A stretch of DNA of 64,000 nt. Source: Acridotheres tristis. Taxonomy: Eukaryota > Chordata > Aves > Passeriformes > Sturnidae. Each line of letters begins with the position of its first letter. The first letter of the stretch is position 1. The notes under the pieces are model-generated. The model was not told the DNA's origin and searched no databases. It saw only the letters and a list, made by a program, of their open reading frames with translations. Shown here in pieces: positions 35,101 through 50,963 of this stretch. Both the position numbers and the translations under genes were made by a program. Where the stretch lies: assembly GCA_037013685.1 (NCBI GenBank), contig CM072891.1:1884001-1948000 (forward strand), read 5' to 3'.

Positions 35101-38100
35101 TATGTAGGAGCCCATAAGAGTCCCATATTCTGTCCCAGATGCAAATGCAGAACAAAAATCTTTTTACATCCCCAGTCATTATTCAGGAGATGAAAACAGT
35201 TTTGGAATTAACTTCATGTAGGAATGTGATATGTTTTACATGCACACCTGTGTACACATCTTGTACTTGTATGACATTGCATGAAAATTTAGAAACGTGA
35301 AGTTACATTATAGTGCATTTTTCTAAATTAAAGTTTACAGAATGAGTTTGATAAGTTTTGTCATGAAAATTTGTCTCAGATGGAATCAGAAGTTAGGGAG
35401 GTGGTTTCATCTTTTTTTGAAGAACTTACAAAATTAATAAAACCTTTCCAATTTCTCTGTACACATGTGTAGCACGTGTTTTTAACAGTTATGTTAATTT
35501 TTAGTTTTTAATTAGCAATCAGGACAAGCAAATACTAAAAGGGTGCAGTTGCTTTGTGACTCATTTAATTTTGTCTGAATTTAAAAGCTTTTAAAATGTT
35601 AGTTGTGATAGATGGTACTTTAAAATATGTAGAACTAAAGTGCTTTACTCCATTTAAAAGAAACTATTCTTTTTCATTGATGAGTGATGTGTAGGAGAAC
35701 TACCTTTAAATATTGTAACTGTATTGTTTTCCTAGAAATCTTATCAATTTAACACACTCTATTTATCCTTTGTTTTATCCATTATTTTTTCTTCATCATT
35801 CCAGAGTTTAATACAAACACCAGCATTTTACTTCCTTGGATAAAGCTGCTAGTCAAAGTGGAGAGCTTCACCTCACTTGAAGTGATGGGCATCTTATATT
35901 CTGCTTTTCTTTCTTCTGCTTGTGTGTGTTTGTTCAGTGGTCTGTGAACTTTATTTTTCATGCAAGTGCTATACTGGATTGTTTTCTAAAAAACAAACTT
36001 AACTTCAATTGTCCTACAAGGAATTACAGTACTTTTAATAATAGAGATACTGCATTTTTATGTTTCCCTCTTTTCTTCTCCCTTATCTCCTGCTACTTCT
36101 AAAGGACTTTTCACCTGTCCTTGTGAAAACTAGATTCAATTGCAAATAAAGAGTGGTTCTGAATTTGAAAATCTAAAGCATCTGTTTCAGAAAGAACTTT
36201 CTTAATTTAAGCATGTGTTTTGTGTAGTTGGTCATGAAGAGCTCTTTATGTATGAGCAGGGAGAAGGTTATATAAATAGAGGAAAAACTCATGTCATTTA
36301 GGTCAGAATGTGAAGAACTTCAGTTAACTTAGGCCCTGAATATTCAAGTAAGCAAGGAATTAGACATTGCAAATATGTTTCTTGAGGTATTTATAAGGTT
36401 ATGTAGCTATAAAAAGAGAAGTTTGCAGATTCAGTGGGATAATTTTATTATTTTATTTTAAAATTATACTTTACCTTTGGTTATTACTTATGCTGGCTCA
36501 GAAACAAATGAGGAACCGTGGTGCCTTTTTTACAGTGTACAAAGGAAAATGGACTTTGAAAAGCGAAGGCAAAACTGATGTACAAAAAAGTATGGCAAAT
36601 CTGCATGCTGTTAGTAAAAGAAAATAACTGTAATGAAAGTATGAAAGGACTTCATTCCTAGTTAGAAGTGGCAGTGATAGGTTATCTAATTGTCATAAGC
36701 ACTGTCTCCATATTCATGGGATGCTGCTAGAAGGGATGCTGTTTGGTCATGGTATTGCAGTGGTTATGCTTCAGTACCAGTACTGCATTTGGTTTATAAT
36801 GGTATTCTCCATTATTGTTTTAAAAGACAGCTTTGAGTTCAGTAGTTACTGTTTTCTTTCATGTGTAGATATGAACAGTTGTAAAGGAAATTTGACCATC
36901 TGTCATTTTCAGGGTGTTTGAAAATTTAGTAATTATTTCAAACACTACTGGCGTAAATTTGATGTGACTAAACTCCAGACTATTAGCTGTAAGGATTCTT
37001 GTGTTACAGTTCAAGAACATTTATCAGCATCTGCTACCTATCTAATATTTTTTAATATCCCATATTCTAATTTATGTAACTTCATGCGAGTGTAAACCGG
37101 AAGACTGAAATACCGTAAAAGTTACAAACAAAGATAAATGAAGAATAATTTAAAAGGACATTTTGAATAATAGTTCAAGGTGATTGGGACTAACCTGTCG
37201 CTGCTATTTGATAAGAGAAGTTTACTTGCTATTTTTTTTAAGTGGCTGAGAAAAGGGAGAATGGACAAACATTCCTGATAGTTATTTGTACAGCATTCCT
37301 CTTTATGCACTTTTTTGTTCCAAATCTCACAATAGTCGAAACAAAAATGTCTGATAGGTCCTCTAAATACAGTAACATCAAATTGTAAGGATTGTATTGA
37401 GCTAAATTCCCTTGAAACTTTAAAAATTGTATAGCTTCATAAAAGATGTAATCACATATGTTTATTGGCAGTCATGTTCTCTAAACCAGAATTTTGTGTA
37501 CCTAAATGAAACACAAGGAAAGAAGAGTTTGTTTTAGGGAAATGCAAAGTAGAAAAGAAAGGTGGTCAAACTGTAGAATAATAGTTGTCACAGTAATTTT
37601 TTTGAACTTTGATATTATCCATTGAGGCTTGTTGTGGTCATCATCCTTGATGAAATTAGTGGAAATAAGTGAAGTGATACCTCACCTGTAAGTTATATCC
37701 TAATAGCTTATTTCCTTTATTTTGTCTACTTTGTGATTTAAAAAAAGGAGAAAATAAGAAAAATCCCCATGCGTGTACATATACTGTTTCCATAAGTCTT
37801 AGCAAAGCAAAAAAAAAAAGATAATAGATGGGCTTTATAGCTTGTTTGGAAAGTGAGTTTGTCAGAAGTGGTTTTGTTAGAGATTAATCAAATCTAATGG
37901 TTATCTTAAAAACAGCACTCATCTTAAAATGAATAGAATTCTTAGGCAGCTCTGGTAAAACATAAGGGAAACCTGATTTTATGAGGCTCAAAGGAATTGC
38001 TGATATATTTTCCCCCATCCTAGCTATGTGTTGTAAAATGCTGGACGTAGGTTAAGTTTCCTTTAGGTTTGTGTTTTTTGTATGTGGTTTTAAGTAAGTA

Positions 38101-41100
38101 GAGATGTGCTATTTCAAAATTTTGCACTTGATAATTTGCTGTTATAGATAAGTCATCTGACTTATTTTCTGATATAACAAATCTTAAGTGTTTAAATCTA
38201 TTTACTTTAAACATATTTTATATAAGGTATAATTCTATATGGCATGTGTAGGCTGCTGTAGATGTCTGCTTTTTTTCTGTGTGTGTTAAGGGGGGTGCTG
38301 ATTGTTGTTCTCTGTAAAGCAAATTATTCTAGTACAACAGATTAAACCCAAATAAGTTCCAAACCACCAGATCTCATGGGTACGGGAAATCCCAGACACT
38401 TTTAATTTTATACTTACAAAGTAAATCTCCTGAAGAAGCTGTGAACATTTGTACAAAACATTAAGTGCAATTAAACAGCTAATTATCAAAATCAAATTCA
38501 ACCAAGTTACCTGCTGCCAAGATTTCTCACTTAAATTACTTAGGAAAGAAACTTAAGGAACCCATTGCAGACAAATATTAATAAGCATGTTCTAGAGTAC
38601 TGTAGTGTCTGTAGCCTTCTGATTCTCATTATAGCTTTATGTTAATGTAAACTCACTAAACTCACCAGAAGTCTATTATTTCTCTTGATTTGAAGGTATT
38701 TATAAACTTGCCTTTGTCAAATAGCAAAATTGAAAACGTTAGGGGTGCCTTTTTCTGACAACCGTAAATTTAGCTGCAGTGTGGGATTAAAAACTAGATA
38801 TTTGGAGGAGAAAAAAGCAAGAGTATAGAAACTTGTCCTCCTTATCAGGAATTTATTGTGACTTCCAGTGAGTTACCAGTGTGTACTATGTTTTCATATG
38901 CAGTAAGTACATTTAGGGCAGCGGAGGGCTTTCTTGGCTTCAATCTATCCCCCATGCTTTTCCTTTTTCTCCCCTTTCTTCACTTTCCATTCAGTAAAAC
39001 ATTTGGATGTGGAAGGGAAGGAACCATATTCCAAAACAATCCCCATTAACATGATCCTGGAAGGTCACAATGGTAGCAGCTGTGTGCACAGTGTGATAAA
39101 CTTACTGTTAGTGTGTGAGTGGCTGAACTCTGGGAAGGTGCCCTAAGGAAGCATCTTTCTGTAATGACGACTTTTATTTCACAATAGTAATTTTCATTCA
39201 ATATGATGCTTCCTACATTCTTATTTTCAATACAAACATTTCAATCAATGTGCATTTGGGAATCAGAACAAGTGCAAAGTAATGAATGTTCTGCATAAAA
39301 TTTAATGGTGGCCCAATTATGGCTGAAGGTGTTTTAGATCTTCTAACAGACAGGTGTAATAATGAAACAGATGATTAACTGTACAGGTTCAGGTCTTCTG
39401 CTGATGAAGTAAGAAAGAAAAAACATTTGCCTCATACCTGTTTTATTCTTATTGAATGCCAGACTGTTAACAGGGTTTCAAGTCAGTGATAGTAGCAGAC
39501 TGAAAGGGAGGAAAAAATATCATTGAGTTATTTTTTTTCTTCAAAGCACATGAATGCAGCATGTTTGTGTTTCAACACTGACCTTGATTAAATGTGGTAG
39601 AGGAGAGTACTTGCTGTTACTTTTCTGGTAGTCATATCCTAAAATAAACAGACAGCTTAAAGACCAGTTTGGAATCTGTAAAATGTTTGGTAACTCCTTT
39701 AAAATCCAATAAAATAAACCAAAAATAAATACAATATTAGTAAATCCCCAAATAAATGCAAATACAGATCAAAAGAGCCCTATCTCATGTACTTTGAAAT
39801 GCTTGATATATTTTTTCATTTTCAAGAGTAAGTCCAAACTCACCCAAATGAGATGGCATTAAGTATATTGTCTGTTACATGCAGAATGTCCTTCCCTTCT
39901 GATTGAAAACATACTATTATTACTTAAGAATTTTCAATTTTTAATTTCTTTCTTCTCGAAACAGTGACAATTTTAAAAATGCATGGTTTTCATTATCACT
40001 TTTCATGACAAAATGAAATCTTTGTTTCAAGCAGAAGATAGTTGAAGTACAAGATACTATTCCTTTTGCTGCCAGTTCTGTTTGTTATCTGTGTCTCAGA
40101 CTAGATTCAAAAGCTAGCAATAAAAGAAAAACACAGAAACTTTGTAGTCTTAATGAAGATTATTTTTAATGATGTGTAATCTTTCCAACTAAAAATGTGT
40201 GTTTTCACTGAATTCTCATCTGATCCTTTATTAATTATTGTTTTTCAAAGAATATTTCTGTAAGTTGAACAGAGCAGAGGTATTTTTCAGTTTTGTATTG
40301 TAGAATTTTTGTTTTATAGTAATTGCCACTTTTCAGTTTCTAGTTTCTGATAATGGAGGAATGGCAGCATTGAGAGTAAAGAAAAAAATGTGGAAAAAAC
40401 TATTTGTTTGTGACGCTTTTGGTAGTATTTACTTAATAACTTGCAAGTCATTTGTGATTATGCATGCTTACTGAATGGTTGAAATTAATATCTTGTGTTG
40501 TTATCATTGTGCTGCACTACTCTTTAGTTACCCAAAATTTAAGAAACCCTGAGTGGAATAGGATGCTGCCAATTGCTTGTGATTTTTCTTCTGATTTTCA
40601 TTTTCACAGGTGTTACTAAAAAATGGAAATAATTATTTCAGTGTCCCTCAGGTGTAAAATGTACCGTTCCTAGGTTTTTTGGGGGGGAGGAAGAAATGAT
40701 GGGAGAACTATAGCTACATTTTGTATAAAATTTGGATATCTGGTTTGAGCTTGCACAAAATTACTTTTTTAGGATATGGGCTTTTCTTTTGTAGTTTCGT
40801 ATATTGTTCATGAATGGTTAACATTGTGTTTGATTGACTTGCTGCTTGGCAGTTAAACTGCTTTTGTTTAAACCTGGATGCTTATAAATAGTGCCTGAAG
40901 TGATCCTCTGTGAAAAGTCAGCCTGAACTGAATTTGTTAACATTGTACCAGAGCATTCTCAGGCATTTAGTTTTTCAAAGTTAGTGTTCATTTCTGAATG
41001 AGGAAATTCTTCCTTATGGCCCCTAAGGCACCAGAGTTAGTCATGTTCTCTTACCAGGGTTCTTCACTAGGTCAGATGATGTTGTCCAGTTCTTCTGCTC

Positions 41101-41759
41101 TGAAATGAGCCGTGTACACGTTGCATTGTCTCTCGGGTTTTGGTAGCTATCACAACTCTTCAGTTTCCAGGACAAAGAATGGAAGGAGAAGATAGAACAA
41201 ATGTTTAAAAACATGGCCTAAGGTACCAACTCAGTAGTTACAAGCAAGTGTCAGTCAGAATAGTGTGTGGGAATTGAGAATACTGACTTTTTCATGTAAA
41301 TTTTGTCTTTGATTCCTGTGCTTAACTAATTTCAGTTGTTCGGATAATTCTGATTTAACAACTTTTGATTTTGGAGGCAGATGTGGTGGGGGAGGGCTGG
41401 TGAAAAGCATAGCTCTCACACTTGTAGGTGCAGATTTTCTAAAGTATTTAAGTCATCCTTAATATGATGAAAATAACCAATTTCTCATAGTTCTATTGGA
41501 AGTCACTAATTCACTTGCTGAAACTTGGAAGATGTAGAAAACAAACCAGCTGAAGGCAGAGATCCAAATGCTTTGGCAAACTGAAAACTAAGTGAAGTCA
41601 GAGGCACTATTATTTATAAATCATACTGAGTGTTACAAAGTCTTAATTATAAATGAAACTCAACAATATTATTGTTAATTTTTAGTCAAATGATCAAGTG
41701 ATTTGTAGAAAACTTGATGATTCCACAAGTTTGGAGAATAGTCACTTGAGTTTTGTAGC

Positions 41760-41779
41760 TTTTTTTTTTTTTTTTTTTT
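41760..41779. repeat. T20 homopolymer tract
   Basis: The longest pure T run noticed in the window, 20 bases. On the minus strand it could be a retroposon poly(A) tail, but no source gene is recognised next to it. Confidence 0.85.
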
Positions 41780-43020
41780 CCACAAACGAAAGAACCCTAC
41801 TACTTCTAAATTCACCAGCTTTTATTCTGATGCTTCAAATTAAATTGAAAACAAATGTATGCTTTCGGTTCCCTGGAAGTGTTGGGGTTTTTGGTTTGTT
41901 TGTTTTCTCTTGTGCAGAAAAATGCCACATTGAGTTTCTCCCACATTGTTTGTTGTGATGTGACAAAACAAATCTGGCTTGTGTGTGAAACAAACCTCTT
42001 ATACTAGGGAGGCTATCTTTAATAACAGATGAAAAATGATTGTGGTAGTTGTGGCTTCCTGAGATCACAGAGATAGACATGTCTGCGTGCATTTGGTTTT
42101 CTTTTAAAATTTAAATGTACCACTAACTGTAATTTACAGTTTCCTAGGGAAATAGCATTTAATATGTGGCTTAAAATGTGTTTTCTGTGTATACCTGTGG
42201 TTTTAAGATATCTGTGTTTTTGGTTGACTGGATATGTTCATTTTTCAATAGCAGTGTGTTGGAACCACAAAAATGAAAAGCTTTTAGCTTTGGGTTTCTT
42301 GATCTTCCCTCTAGCCCCATGACTTGTATAATGCTATTCATATTTTACTATGCCCTTAAAACAAAAAGGGCTCTTTTGACCAGCATACTTTATTCAGGAG
42401 TTTAAATGTGGTTATTTGAAACAAAATTGATCCTCAGTAATTTAAATCCTAATCTGTTAAATAGTCAGGTTTAGCTGTTTAAGAACTTTTTTTTTTAACT
42501 TGAATCCTATAGATCTTTTCTATGGAGCTTTTCTTGTATTATCATTAGTAGTGAAAGGTAAAAAGGTGATAAGTTTAAGGAAGGTAGCTCAGGAAATAGC
42601 TTATTTCCACTTTCAATTTCATGTAACTTCCAGCAGAATCAGCTTTGAATATCTAACAATATGTTTATAAGATTAGTTTCTCAAGTGTATTATTTACAGG
42701 GATATATTGGACTTAAATTCTCGGAAAGATTTTTTTTTTTTCTTAAATGACAGTTTTTCAAGTAAAATCAAAGAATTTTGTTACCCTTTCTCTGCCTTGG
42801 TCCATTTCTTCACTTTCAGTGTAATGTGTTGAAACACTGGTTTACCTAGGCTGACAGCTAGGTGATGGTGCACTGGTAAAATTAATGAGTCAAGAAAAAT
42901 TTTTCTCATCACAATTGTGTGGTTTAGCAAATGAAATACTAAAAAATTCTCTAAATGCTAAACCATCAATATGACAAGTCATTGTTTAAAAAAAAACTCC
43001 AAAAATATATCTATATCCGC

Positions 43021-43060
43021 ATATATATATGCACACACACACACATACATACATATATGT
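43021..43060. repeat. AT/AC dinucleotide microsatellite
   Basis: atatatatat passes into cacacacacacac and then catacatacatatat. A compound microsatellite, probably length-variable. Confidence 0.85.
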
Positions 43061-46000
43061 TTATGGAATGAGAAGGTAGCTGGAAAAAGCATACTCACCT
43101 CGGGAAACAAATATACCCTCTCTAAACATTGCTTTTTGGTAAATATTGAAACATTCCTCTTAGCTCTTTGTAGAATTTCAATAGTTACAATCAATATATA
43201 TTTGTAACTGCAAAAATCTTTTTTAGTGTTTTATCTGCTATAGATTGCTGTGATGCACCCAAAAGCAAAACAGAGCTAGGGAGTTGAATAGGTTTCAGCT
43301 CTTATTTGGATTTATATTAATTATTTTCTGCCTATCTCTCTGCACAGAAGTTTATTCTTTGCTTTAGTAGATAGCTTTTACCACATGTACTAATACAAAG
43401 TTAGCCATCCAGTTAAGATTATTCTGGTATACTGAATTGCAGAGGTCTCTCACTCTGGTCATCAGATCCACCAGTCTGCTCTGCTTAGCACCTTCTGTAT
43501 CCTGGCCCTGTGCCCATGCAATGTCCTTGACCTGCCTTTCAGATCATGCATGTATTTGTAAGGACAGCTCCTTGCTTATTTAAGCACTCTAAATAATACT
43601 GGAAAATCTCCAAACATTAAATATTCTTTTAATTTCACTGTTCATCAGTTTGTTCCTATTGTAAAAGTAAAATTCTTTTCATTTTAACCAGTTGTGCTTT
43701 GCTAGCAACAGCTTCTTAACATTTTCTTTGCAGATTACTTGATGCTTTCTAGTGTGTCAAATGGCCTTTATAGGTGGCCAGATTGTGGGTGGAGTCCGTG
43801 TATTGCCAAATCTATGTAAAAATGACAAAGCCCTGGGTCAGATAGGACCAAGTCTTTAACTGTCTTGTAAGATCTGGTCATTTTTTAATTTAAATTTTCA
43901 AAAAGTTCATAAAAGGGGAAAAATGTGATTTGTGTTTTTTCTAAGTTGTTAAATGAATGGTTTATGCTGTAACATCTTTTGCAAAGAGAACTTTTCCTCC
44001 CATAGGGGTAAGGAGTATTTAAAATGTATTTAGGTTAATTGCAAATTAAAAAAAGAACAAAGTTTTAAATGGTCTAGTGGTCTGAATTAAAAAGAAAAAA
44101 AGTTTTCCATATCAGTTTTTATTTGGTCATTCCTGTCCTAATTTTATTAGTGTTGCAGTCTTTCATAAAATCCTTTGAGAATACTGGGATAGCCAAGACC
44201 TGAATTTCTAATTTGGAGAATTGTGTCAGACATTTCCCTTCTGCTCTTAGTAATTTTTTTGGGGGTTTGGTTGCTGTTTGTTAAGCCTACTTTCCTTAGG
44301 CAAATGAGGTTTATGAGACTGTGGTGTGCCCTTTCTGGTCCCTTCTGACCTGTTTGCTCATTTCAACCTCCAGAAGGATTTTTTAAAGATATATTCAATT
44401 TTTTTTTAAGATCTCCAGTGTTTTGTGAAAATTGGCAGCTGTTTGCCAGTTGAAACAAAAACCCCTTAAAATGTTTCAGTGAAGCCAAGTCTTCAAGTTG
44501 AGTTTTCCCATCACTTTAGTAGTTCCTGAGCATTTCAAATGCAAGTAAGATTTCTTGAGCCAGATTCAGCATCCAGTGGTATTATTTTTGATACTGATTA
44601 AATACTTCAGGATATATCCTCATGTTTATTAAAGAATAATGTTTTTGAGATGAAATTTTATCTAGATCTTCAAGTAAACTTAGAGAAGCAAAATTATTTC
44701 TTTTTGGTTGTAAATACCTTGTTCTTGCAAAATCGAAATAAAAAATCACTTAACGTCTATTGCATTTACTAATTTTACATAGCATAACCTTTATAGCCAA
44801 ATGCCTGCTTTGAGTATGTTATTTATCACAGTAATCATTATTTTAGACCCATTATTAGTCATAGGGTTGTTCAATGCTTGTTCTGTACTTAGGTAATGTG
44901 TGTCCAGCTAACCCAGAAGTACTAAATATAGTTCTGTCTTTTACAATAGCTTTTCATTGGTGAATCATTAAGGATCCTGATTATAGAAGATATTTCAGAT
45001 ACCATCTAATAAATAATTTTGTGTAGGCCTATAGTATTTTTAAGGCCGGTTCTATGAGTGGCTGTTTTTGGACTCTGTGCTTGAGGATTACTTTTTGTAG
45101 TTAATATCGCTTATAACGATATAATAAACACCCATATTTTGGTGTGAACTTGAAGATTAAATCCTAAAGAAAATAGCAATAATATGCTGGATTGATTCAG
45201 TGTTTTTTCTAGTCCTTTGTTAAATATAATTTGATGTCTAGCATGTAGCCGTTGTAGATATCAAAGAATAAAATCTGCAAAAATAAGAAAAATGAAAAAA
45301 ACCCTGTTTCTTCTGGTTGATATTAGCTGAAATATGCTCTCCCTTTTAGCCCTTCTTTTTATATGGAATACTTTTCTATTAGAATTTCATATTTTTAGTT
45401 TTTTTTGCATTTTAACCTCTAGAGGTTCTAAATAGATTCTTACCTATTTATAATATTGCATGTAACCTATATTTTGAAGCATTCTTTCTCTTAATTATGC
45501 CAGAATAAAGATACTGGTTTAAAGAAAATGCTTATGGAGAATGTAAATGATGGAGGTTATTTGTTAGGGGAAAATTTACCTGCGATATAGAAAAGAAAAA
45601 TCATATATTTCTTAAAAAAGGACAGTTCAATTTCTGAGTGATTTTATGTGCTTTCCTGCTACAGCTGCAGATATTTTGAATATGGTCTTTCTTCCTCCAC
45701 CATCCGACTTCTTTCTGCAGAGTCGTGCAGTGAAGTCATAATCCTGTGTTTCACATCCATCTGTTACCATAGAAATGATTGTAATAACCTAAATTTAGCA
45801 TGATGTCTTTCCTGCAGGATCAAGCAGGAGGATTGAATGGGCTGTATGTGAAAGAATCTCTGTGAAAATCAGAATATGTTAGCAAAATCTAAACACTTTG
45901 ATAAATTTGTATGACAAAAAAACACAAGTAAAACACATGATGCTGCTTGTAATTTAAGTCATCATATATGAAATCTGCCACATACGAGGCAAACAGTGTT

Positions 46001-47277
46001 AGTAATTCTTTTTTATCCTGTCAGGAGCTAGTGCAACACACTACATTCACTGGAAGATGCATATGTAAATCTGATAAAAAATGTAATTTTTTGAGGCTAT
46101 TATCAGAATATTTACTGTGGTCTGGATATATGAAAAAGCATAAGACAAAGTTTAGAATTTACTGTGAAAATGACAATTTATTTTCATGTTTGAAAATGCA
46201 AACCAAACTTCTAAAAAGTTATTTTCTAGAAATAGAGTAGAAATAAATTTTCACTTCTTGTAAGAAACACAATTTCTCATTGTTTGTTGAAAGCAGTGAG
46301 TTCTTTATTGCATAACTTGAGTCCTGGCTTACCACATTTATGTTTTTTGGATAGATGCCTGTGCATAGAGAATTCTACCAATGTTCCATGTTTCTGTCTC
46401 AAAGAGAAAAAGAGAACATATAAGTGTCTAGGAAAGCTGCATAACCAGAACTTTGAAATTAGGAAATGTCAACACTACTGCCTTCATGTGATCAGAATGA
46501 AAAATCTGTTGAATGGATTGAACATGTACTGTTATAAACACAGCATTCCAGGATCTTCACAAAAAGGATGATCCTTGGTCATCTGATGATCACGTAGTCA
46601 ATATATGCTGCTTCATCACTAGGAAGCCATCAGCTGCATGAACTGCTGACTTCATGTTACTCCGTGTCATTTTTGGTGCTTGAAAACAGGACTGCTGTCT
46701 CCTCGTGGTCCTTATGGAATATTTGAGCTACAAACACAATTTGAATCACTCTGTAGGGTTGAAGCATTAATATTATCATTTAATAGATAGAAAAATTAGG
46801 CACAGAGGCATTCACATCACAAGTATCTCTTAAATTTCAGTGTGATGTTTGTGTTATTTGCAAAATAATTTTTAATGCATTTTGTATTTAATATAATGTA
46901 ACACAAAATATATTCAAGCCATAGCTTTCATTAAAAATTTTAAATGATGAATGCTAAACACTTATGTAAAATAGATCTTATGAAGTCAAATCAGACACTC
47001 AAAAAAGAGGGTCTTCCCTTTTTTCTTTCCCCAACTTCTGCCTCCTCACCCTTGAACAGACTTTCACTGTTACTTTCCCACTTGCCTGTGCTCTTTCAGT
47101 ATGAAGAATAAAATAAATATATTTTTAAAGAGAAACATTTAGGCTGTGCATAACTTTCAACTTTGTAACAAATTAGGCAAGATGTTCTATCTGAAAGTGC
47201 TTTGCTGGTAAGCTTACTCCCAAGTAGCAGTGGGTCAGAAAATAGCACATAGAGCTAAAGAAATCTGGGTTGTTTGA

Positions 47278-47321
47278 TTTTTTTTTTGTTTGGTTTTTTT
47301 TTTTTTGTTTGTTTGTTTTTG
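47278..47321. repeat. T-rich TTTG low-complexity tract
   Basis: Runs of T are interrupted by single or double G, ending in three tttg-type units. Confidence 0.8.
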
Positions 47322-50076
47322 CATGAACTAAGAATATATGTTTTTGATTTTTAGATTATGTTAAAAAATTTTCATGCCGTGATTCATATCCCTTGAAAAA
47401 AGTGGCTTCCACAATATTTATATCCTAAAGACTGTTCCTAGTAGTGCTGATGGCAATGGTAATCATTTGAGAGCCCTGCTCTAACATTCTATAAGCTCCA
47501 GGCTAACTATCTGGATATTCTACTGTTCATATCAGTTGTAAGACCATGATGTTGTCTTCTGGTGCTTTAGGACTATAGCTCTTGCCTGTTTGAACCAAAA
47601 GTGGTAAGGATCGATAAAATGAATTTTCCTTAGAACTTAACATCTTTTCACTTCCTTAACAGAAACTCTCATTGGAGTAAATGTCATGTAACTTTTAAAA
47701 TTTGTTTTGGAGTTCGTTATATTTTAATTTGTTTATAATTTGTATGACTGTTCCTTATGGGCAAAGCAAGAGTTCAACCTAAATAAGTGAAGGTGTAAAG
47801 CTATGGCAATTTATATCACACTGCCCCTGATTAAATGTGTTAGACAGTCTTCTGATTTTTAAATTAGGTGATAATACAGTGTATTCACAAAGTATTATAT
47901 AGACATATAGAACAAAGGAAGTATTGTATGGTTCATGAACTTGTATGAATGAGTGTTGGAATAACAATTGAACAGACAATTTGTCTTCATTTAAAGAATT
48001 ACTGCAGTAAAGATATGTTAGGTCCCAGTGTTTTTTGAAAAAAAAAAAATCCATTAAAGATCTTTAATAAAAATACTGCATTTTTTTCTGTAATAAAATA
48101 AAAAAGATGTTATACTTGCTTTTGAATATTCTTTTTCATGTGAGTGCATGTGAATGAAAATCTATCAAACTAGGTTTTTAATGTGTGAATGCGATGTAAT
48201 GGTGTTAATGTAATTAGAATTTGATAATTACGATATTTGATTTAAATGTAAAGATATTTAAGTGTCTATCAACAGAAGTGTTACATATTACTATCAATAA
48301 TAATTGCTTTCCTTCAATGACTGCAGCCATACTAAGGCAGATTTTTCTAAATTTTATGGAGTTTGAAGTTCGTAATCCAATATAATTTGGTTTTCAGCTG
48401 AAATTCCTAAAAGATGTTCAATAAGGAATCAGTTATAGAAGTGGGCATATAAAAGCAGCTAAGTATGTGGGTTGGGTTTCTGGATTTTTTTTCTTTTTCT
48501 GCTAGACTTGAATGAGGGTTATTTCCTTTGAATCTACCTGCGTTTGTATATTTTTCACTTTTCAGGTAAGCTGTTATTTCTCTTCTTCTCACTCGAAAAC
48601 CAGCTTTTTAGTAACATTTTAACCACTCCTTATACTCTGTCATTGCATCACACAGGTAAGTTGCTTACCCCTTGAATAATTGAGATGGTGTTTTCTAAAT
48701 ATAGCATGCATTGATTTGTTGTCACCCTGTGGTAGACAGGTCCTGTCTTTTCTTACGAAGTTCAAGAAAGCTGCATATTTACTCAACTTAATTATTGGAC
48801 TCTAACAATTTCGGGCAATTCTATTGATACTGAACAATGAGGGCTCATAAAGATGTCTTGTGTTTTTAAGAGTTTCATGTTTCAGGTTTGTACTCCACTG
48901 TAGTGTAAATCCAGGTAAAAGAGAAATTCGGTTTGTGGAAAAAATGTAATCTAATGTAGAACTTTTATGTTGTGACTTTCATATTTTGGTAAGGTTAAAT
49001 GCAACTATGAGATTAAGAGGTCGTGTAGATGGTGATTAATAGTTTAGAACATTACAATTCTTCAGCTTTACTGTGGTAATGTATTGGCTAGACACTTCTT
49101 GCATCAGCAGGGTCAAATGGTATTCATCAATTACTAGAAAGTATTCTCAACTCTTAATGACCAGGATTTAAGCAGATTGCTATGTGCTATCCTGCTTTTA
49201 GAAGTTTGTATTACAGTGAAGGAGTATGTTTACATGTGATACAGCTTTGTGTGAAATGTACAACACAGAAAACATTCTGGAGTTTTGGTTACTCGATTAT
49301 GATTGTGGTTATGTGTTGAGAAACTTGAGTGCATTGGTCATAGTCCCATTTGGCCTTGAGGGAATCTGTTCCATGAAGAGTGGAAAATGGACTGATTAGA
49401 GTGAGCACCTGGCCCAGCCCTTAAGTGAAACCGAGATGTGCCTGGATAGATGGCTGGTTTAGGGCTTGGTTCAAGCACATCACTGAGTGTCTCAGGTTTC
49501 TCCAGATACACTACTTCCATTTGGAGAGCTTAAACAAAATAAATGGATTGAGGCTAAATAATCAGAGGATCTGACTACTGCTTCATGGGAATTTTCAGAG
49601 CCTTCTTGCTGTTTCTAGTACAGGTTATAGGGAAACATATAAGTTTTTAATTCAAATAATTAGAACATCATTTGGGAGTCTTAGTCAATTGAGGAGGTGG
49701 TGAAATAATCTCATCATTCTAAAACACTAAAAGGAATTTAAAAATGAAGAAATAATCTTGTAGGATTTAGGTCTTGTATATGAGGGGAGTATAAGTATAT
49801 ATTACCTAGGTAAGGAAACATATTTTACTCTGAAAATCTCTTAAGTGCTTTCAGAAATGGATAAGATGAATTAAAAATGATCTCTACTGCTCTTCAATAG
49901 AAAGTCAGGTGATCAATTTCCAATTTAATTGTGGTGACAGACTTGTATCTGTGTTACATCTTCAGGGAAAAGTCATACAAAAGACAGTCATCAACAGAGG
50001 GGAAGGAAAAGGAAAATCACTATATTCCTAAATAGGAGGCTCTCTGATCTAATGCTTTCTTTTAAACACAGACTGA

Positions 50077-50130
50077 TTTTGTTGTTTGTGTTTGTTTGTT
50101 GTTTTTTTTGTTTGTTTTTTTTTTTTTTCT
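50077..50130. repeat. TTTG repeat and T tract
   Basis: Several tttg units run into a T14 stretch followed by ctccac. It resembles the tracts at 47278 and 50964. Confidence 0.8.
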
Positions 50131-50963
50131 CCACATTTGCAGGATCTAAAAGCAGATATTGAATAAATCAGACTCTTACACAGAATTATTTTCTGAACAT
50201 AGTGGTATGTTCAGAGCTTTTACTCTCCCTGAATGTTATGACAAGCTCTGTATATCAACTCCGTGAGGATGTTTACATGTAACTTAATCTACTACATAAT
50301 ATCCTAGCAACTGGGAATGCCGCCTGTATGTGTTAAAAGCAAGTGTAGCTATTACGTGGCTAGATTTATATCTGGCACAGCCTGTGTGCTAGATTTTCAC
50401 CATTAGCAACGTTTGATTAACAGGTTAGAAATGTCAGTGACGCTAAAGAATTTTATCTCATTTCTTTTCTCCTAGGATATACTCTTTAGAATGAACTAGA
50501 ATGGGAAAACAGCTCATTTGTGGGTGGCCAAAAGTCCGAATGTTGGTGCAATTTTTTTGCAGCTTATTTTATGTTCCTGTTTTAACATTAGTTAACAGAA
50601 GAACCTTCTATACACCTATTAATAAGGTCTTAGCACAATCAAGCAGTATGTAAAAATACTAAAAGTCTATTCAAATTTATCAGCTGTTAACTGTTCTCAT
50701 TTTTATTTGGTCTGTATGTATTTGTCTCTTCATGTTTAGAATTGTGAATTTAATCACCTTTACATAGTGTAATAAAACACTTAAGATAACCTCTTCATCT
50801 TATATATCTTGGCCTCCCACCTTGCATTGCTGTTAATGCAGGAGAAGAGAAGCCTTTTACTACTCTTCAGTAATTTGATTTTAGGCACAGTGAGCCCTAA
50901 ATTAGAATTAAAATGTAAGGAATTATCCTAAAATGATTTGCATTTATAGTGGAAGTGCTGGGG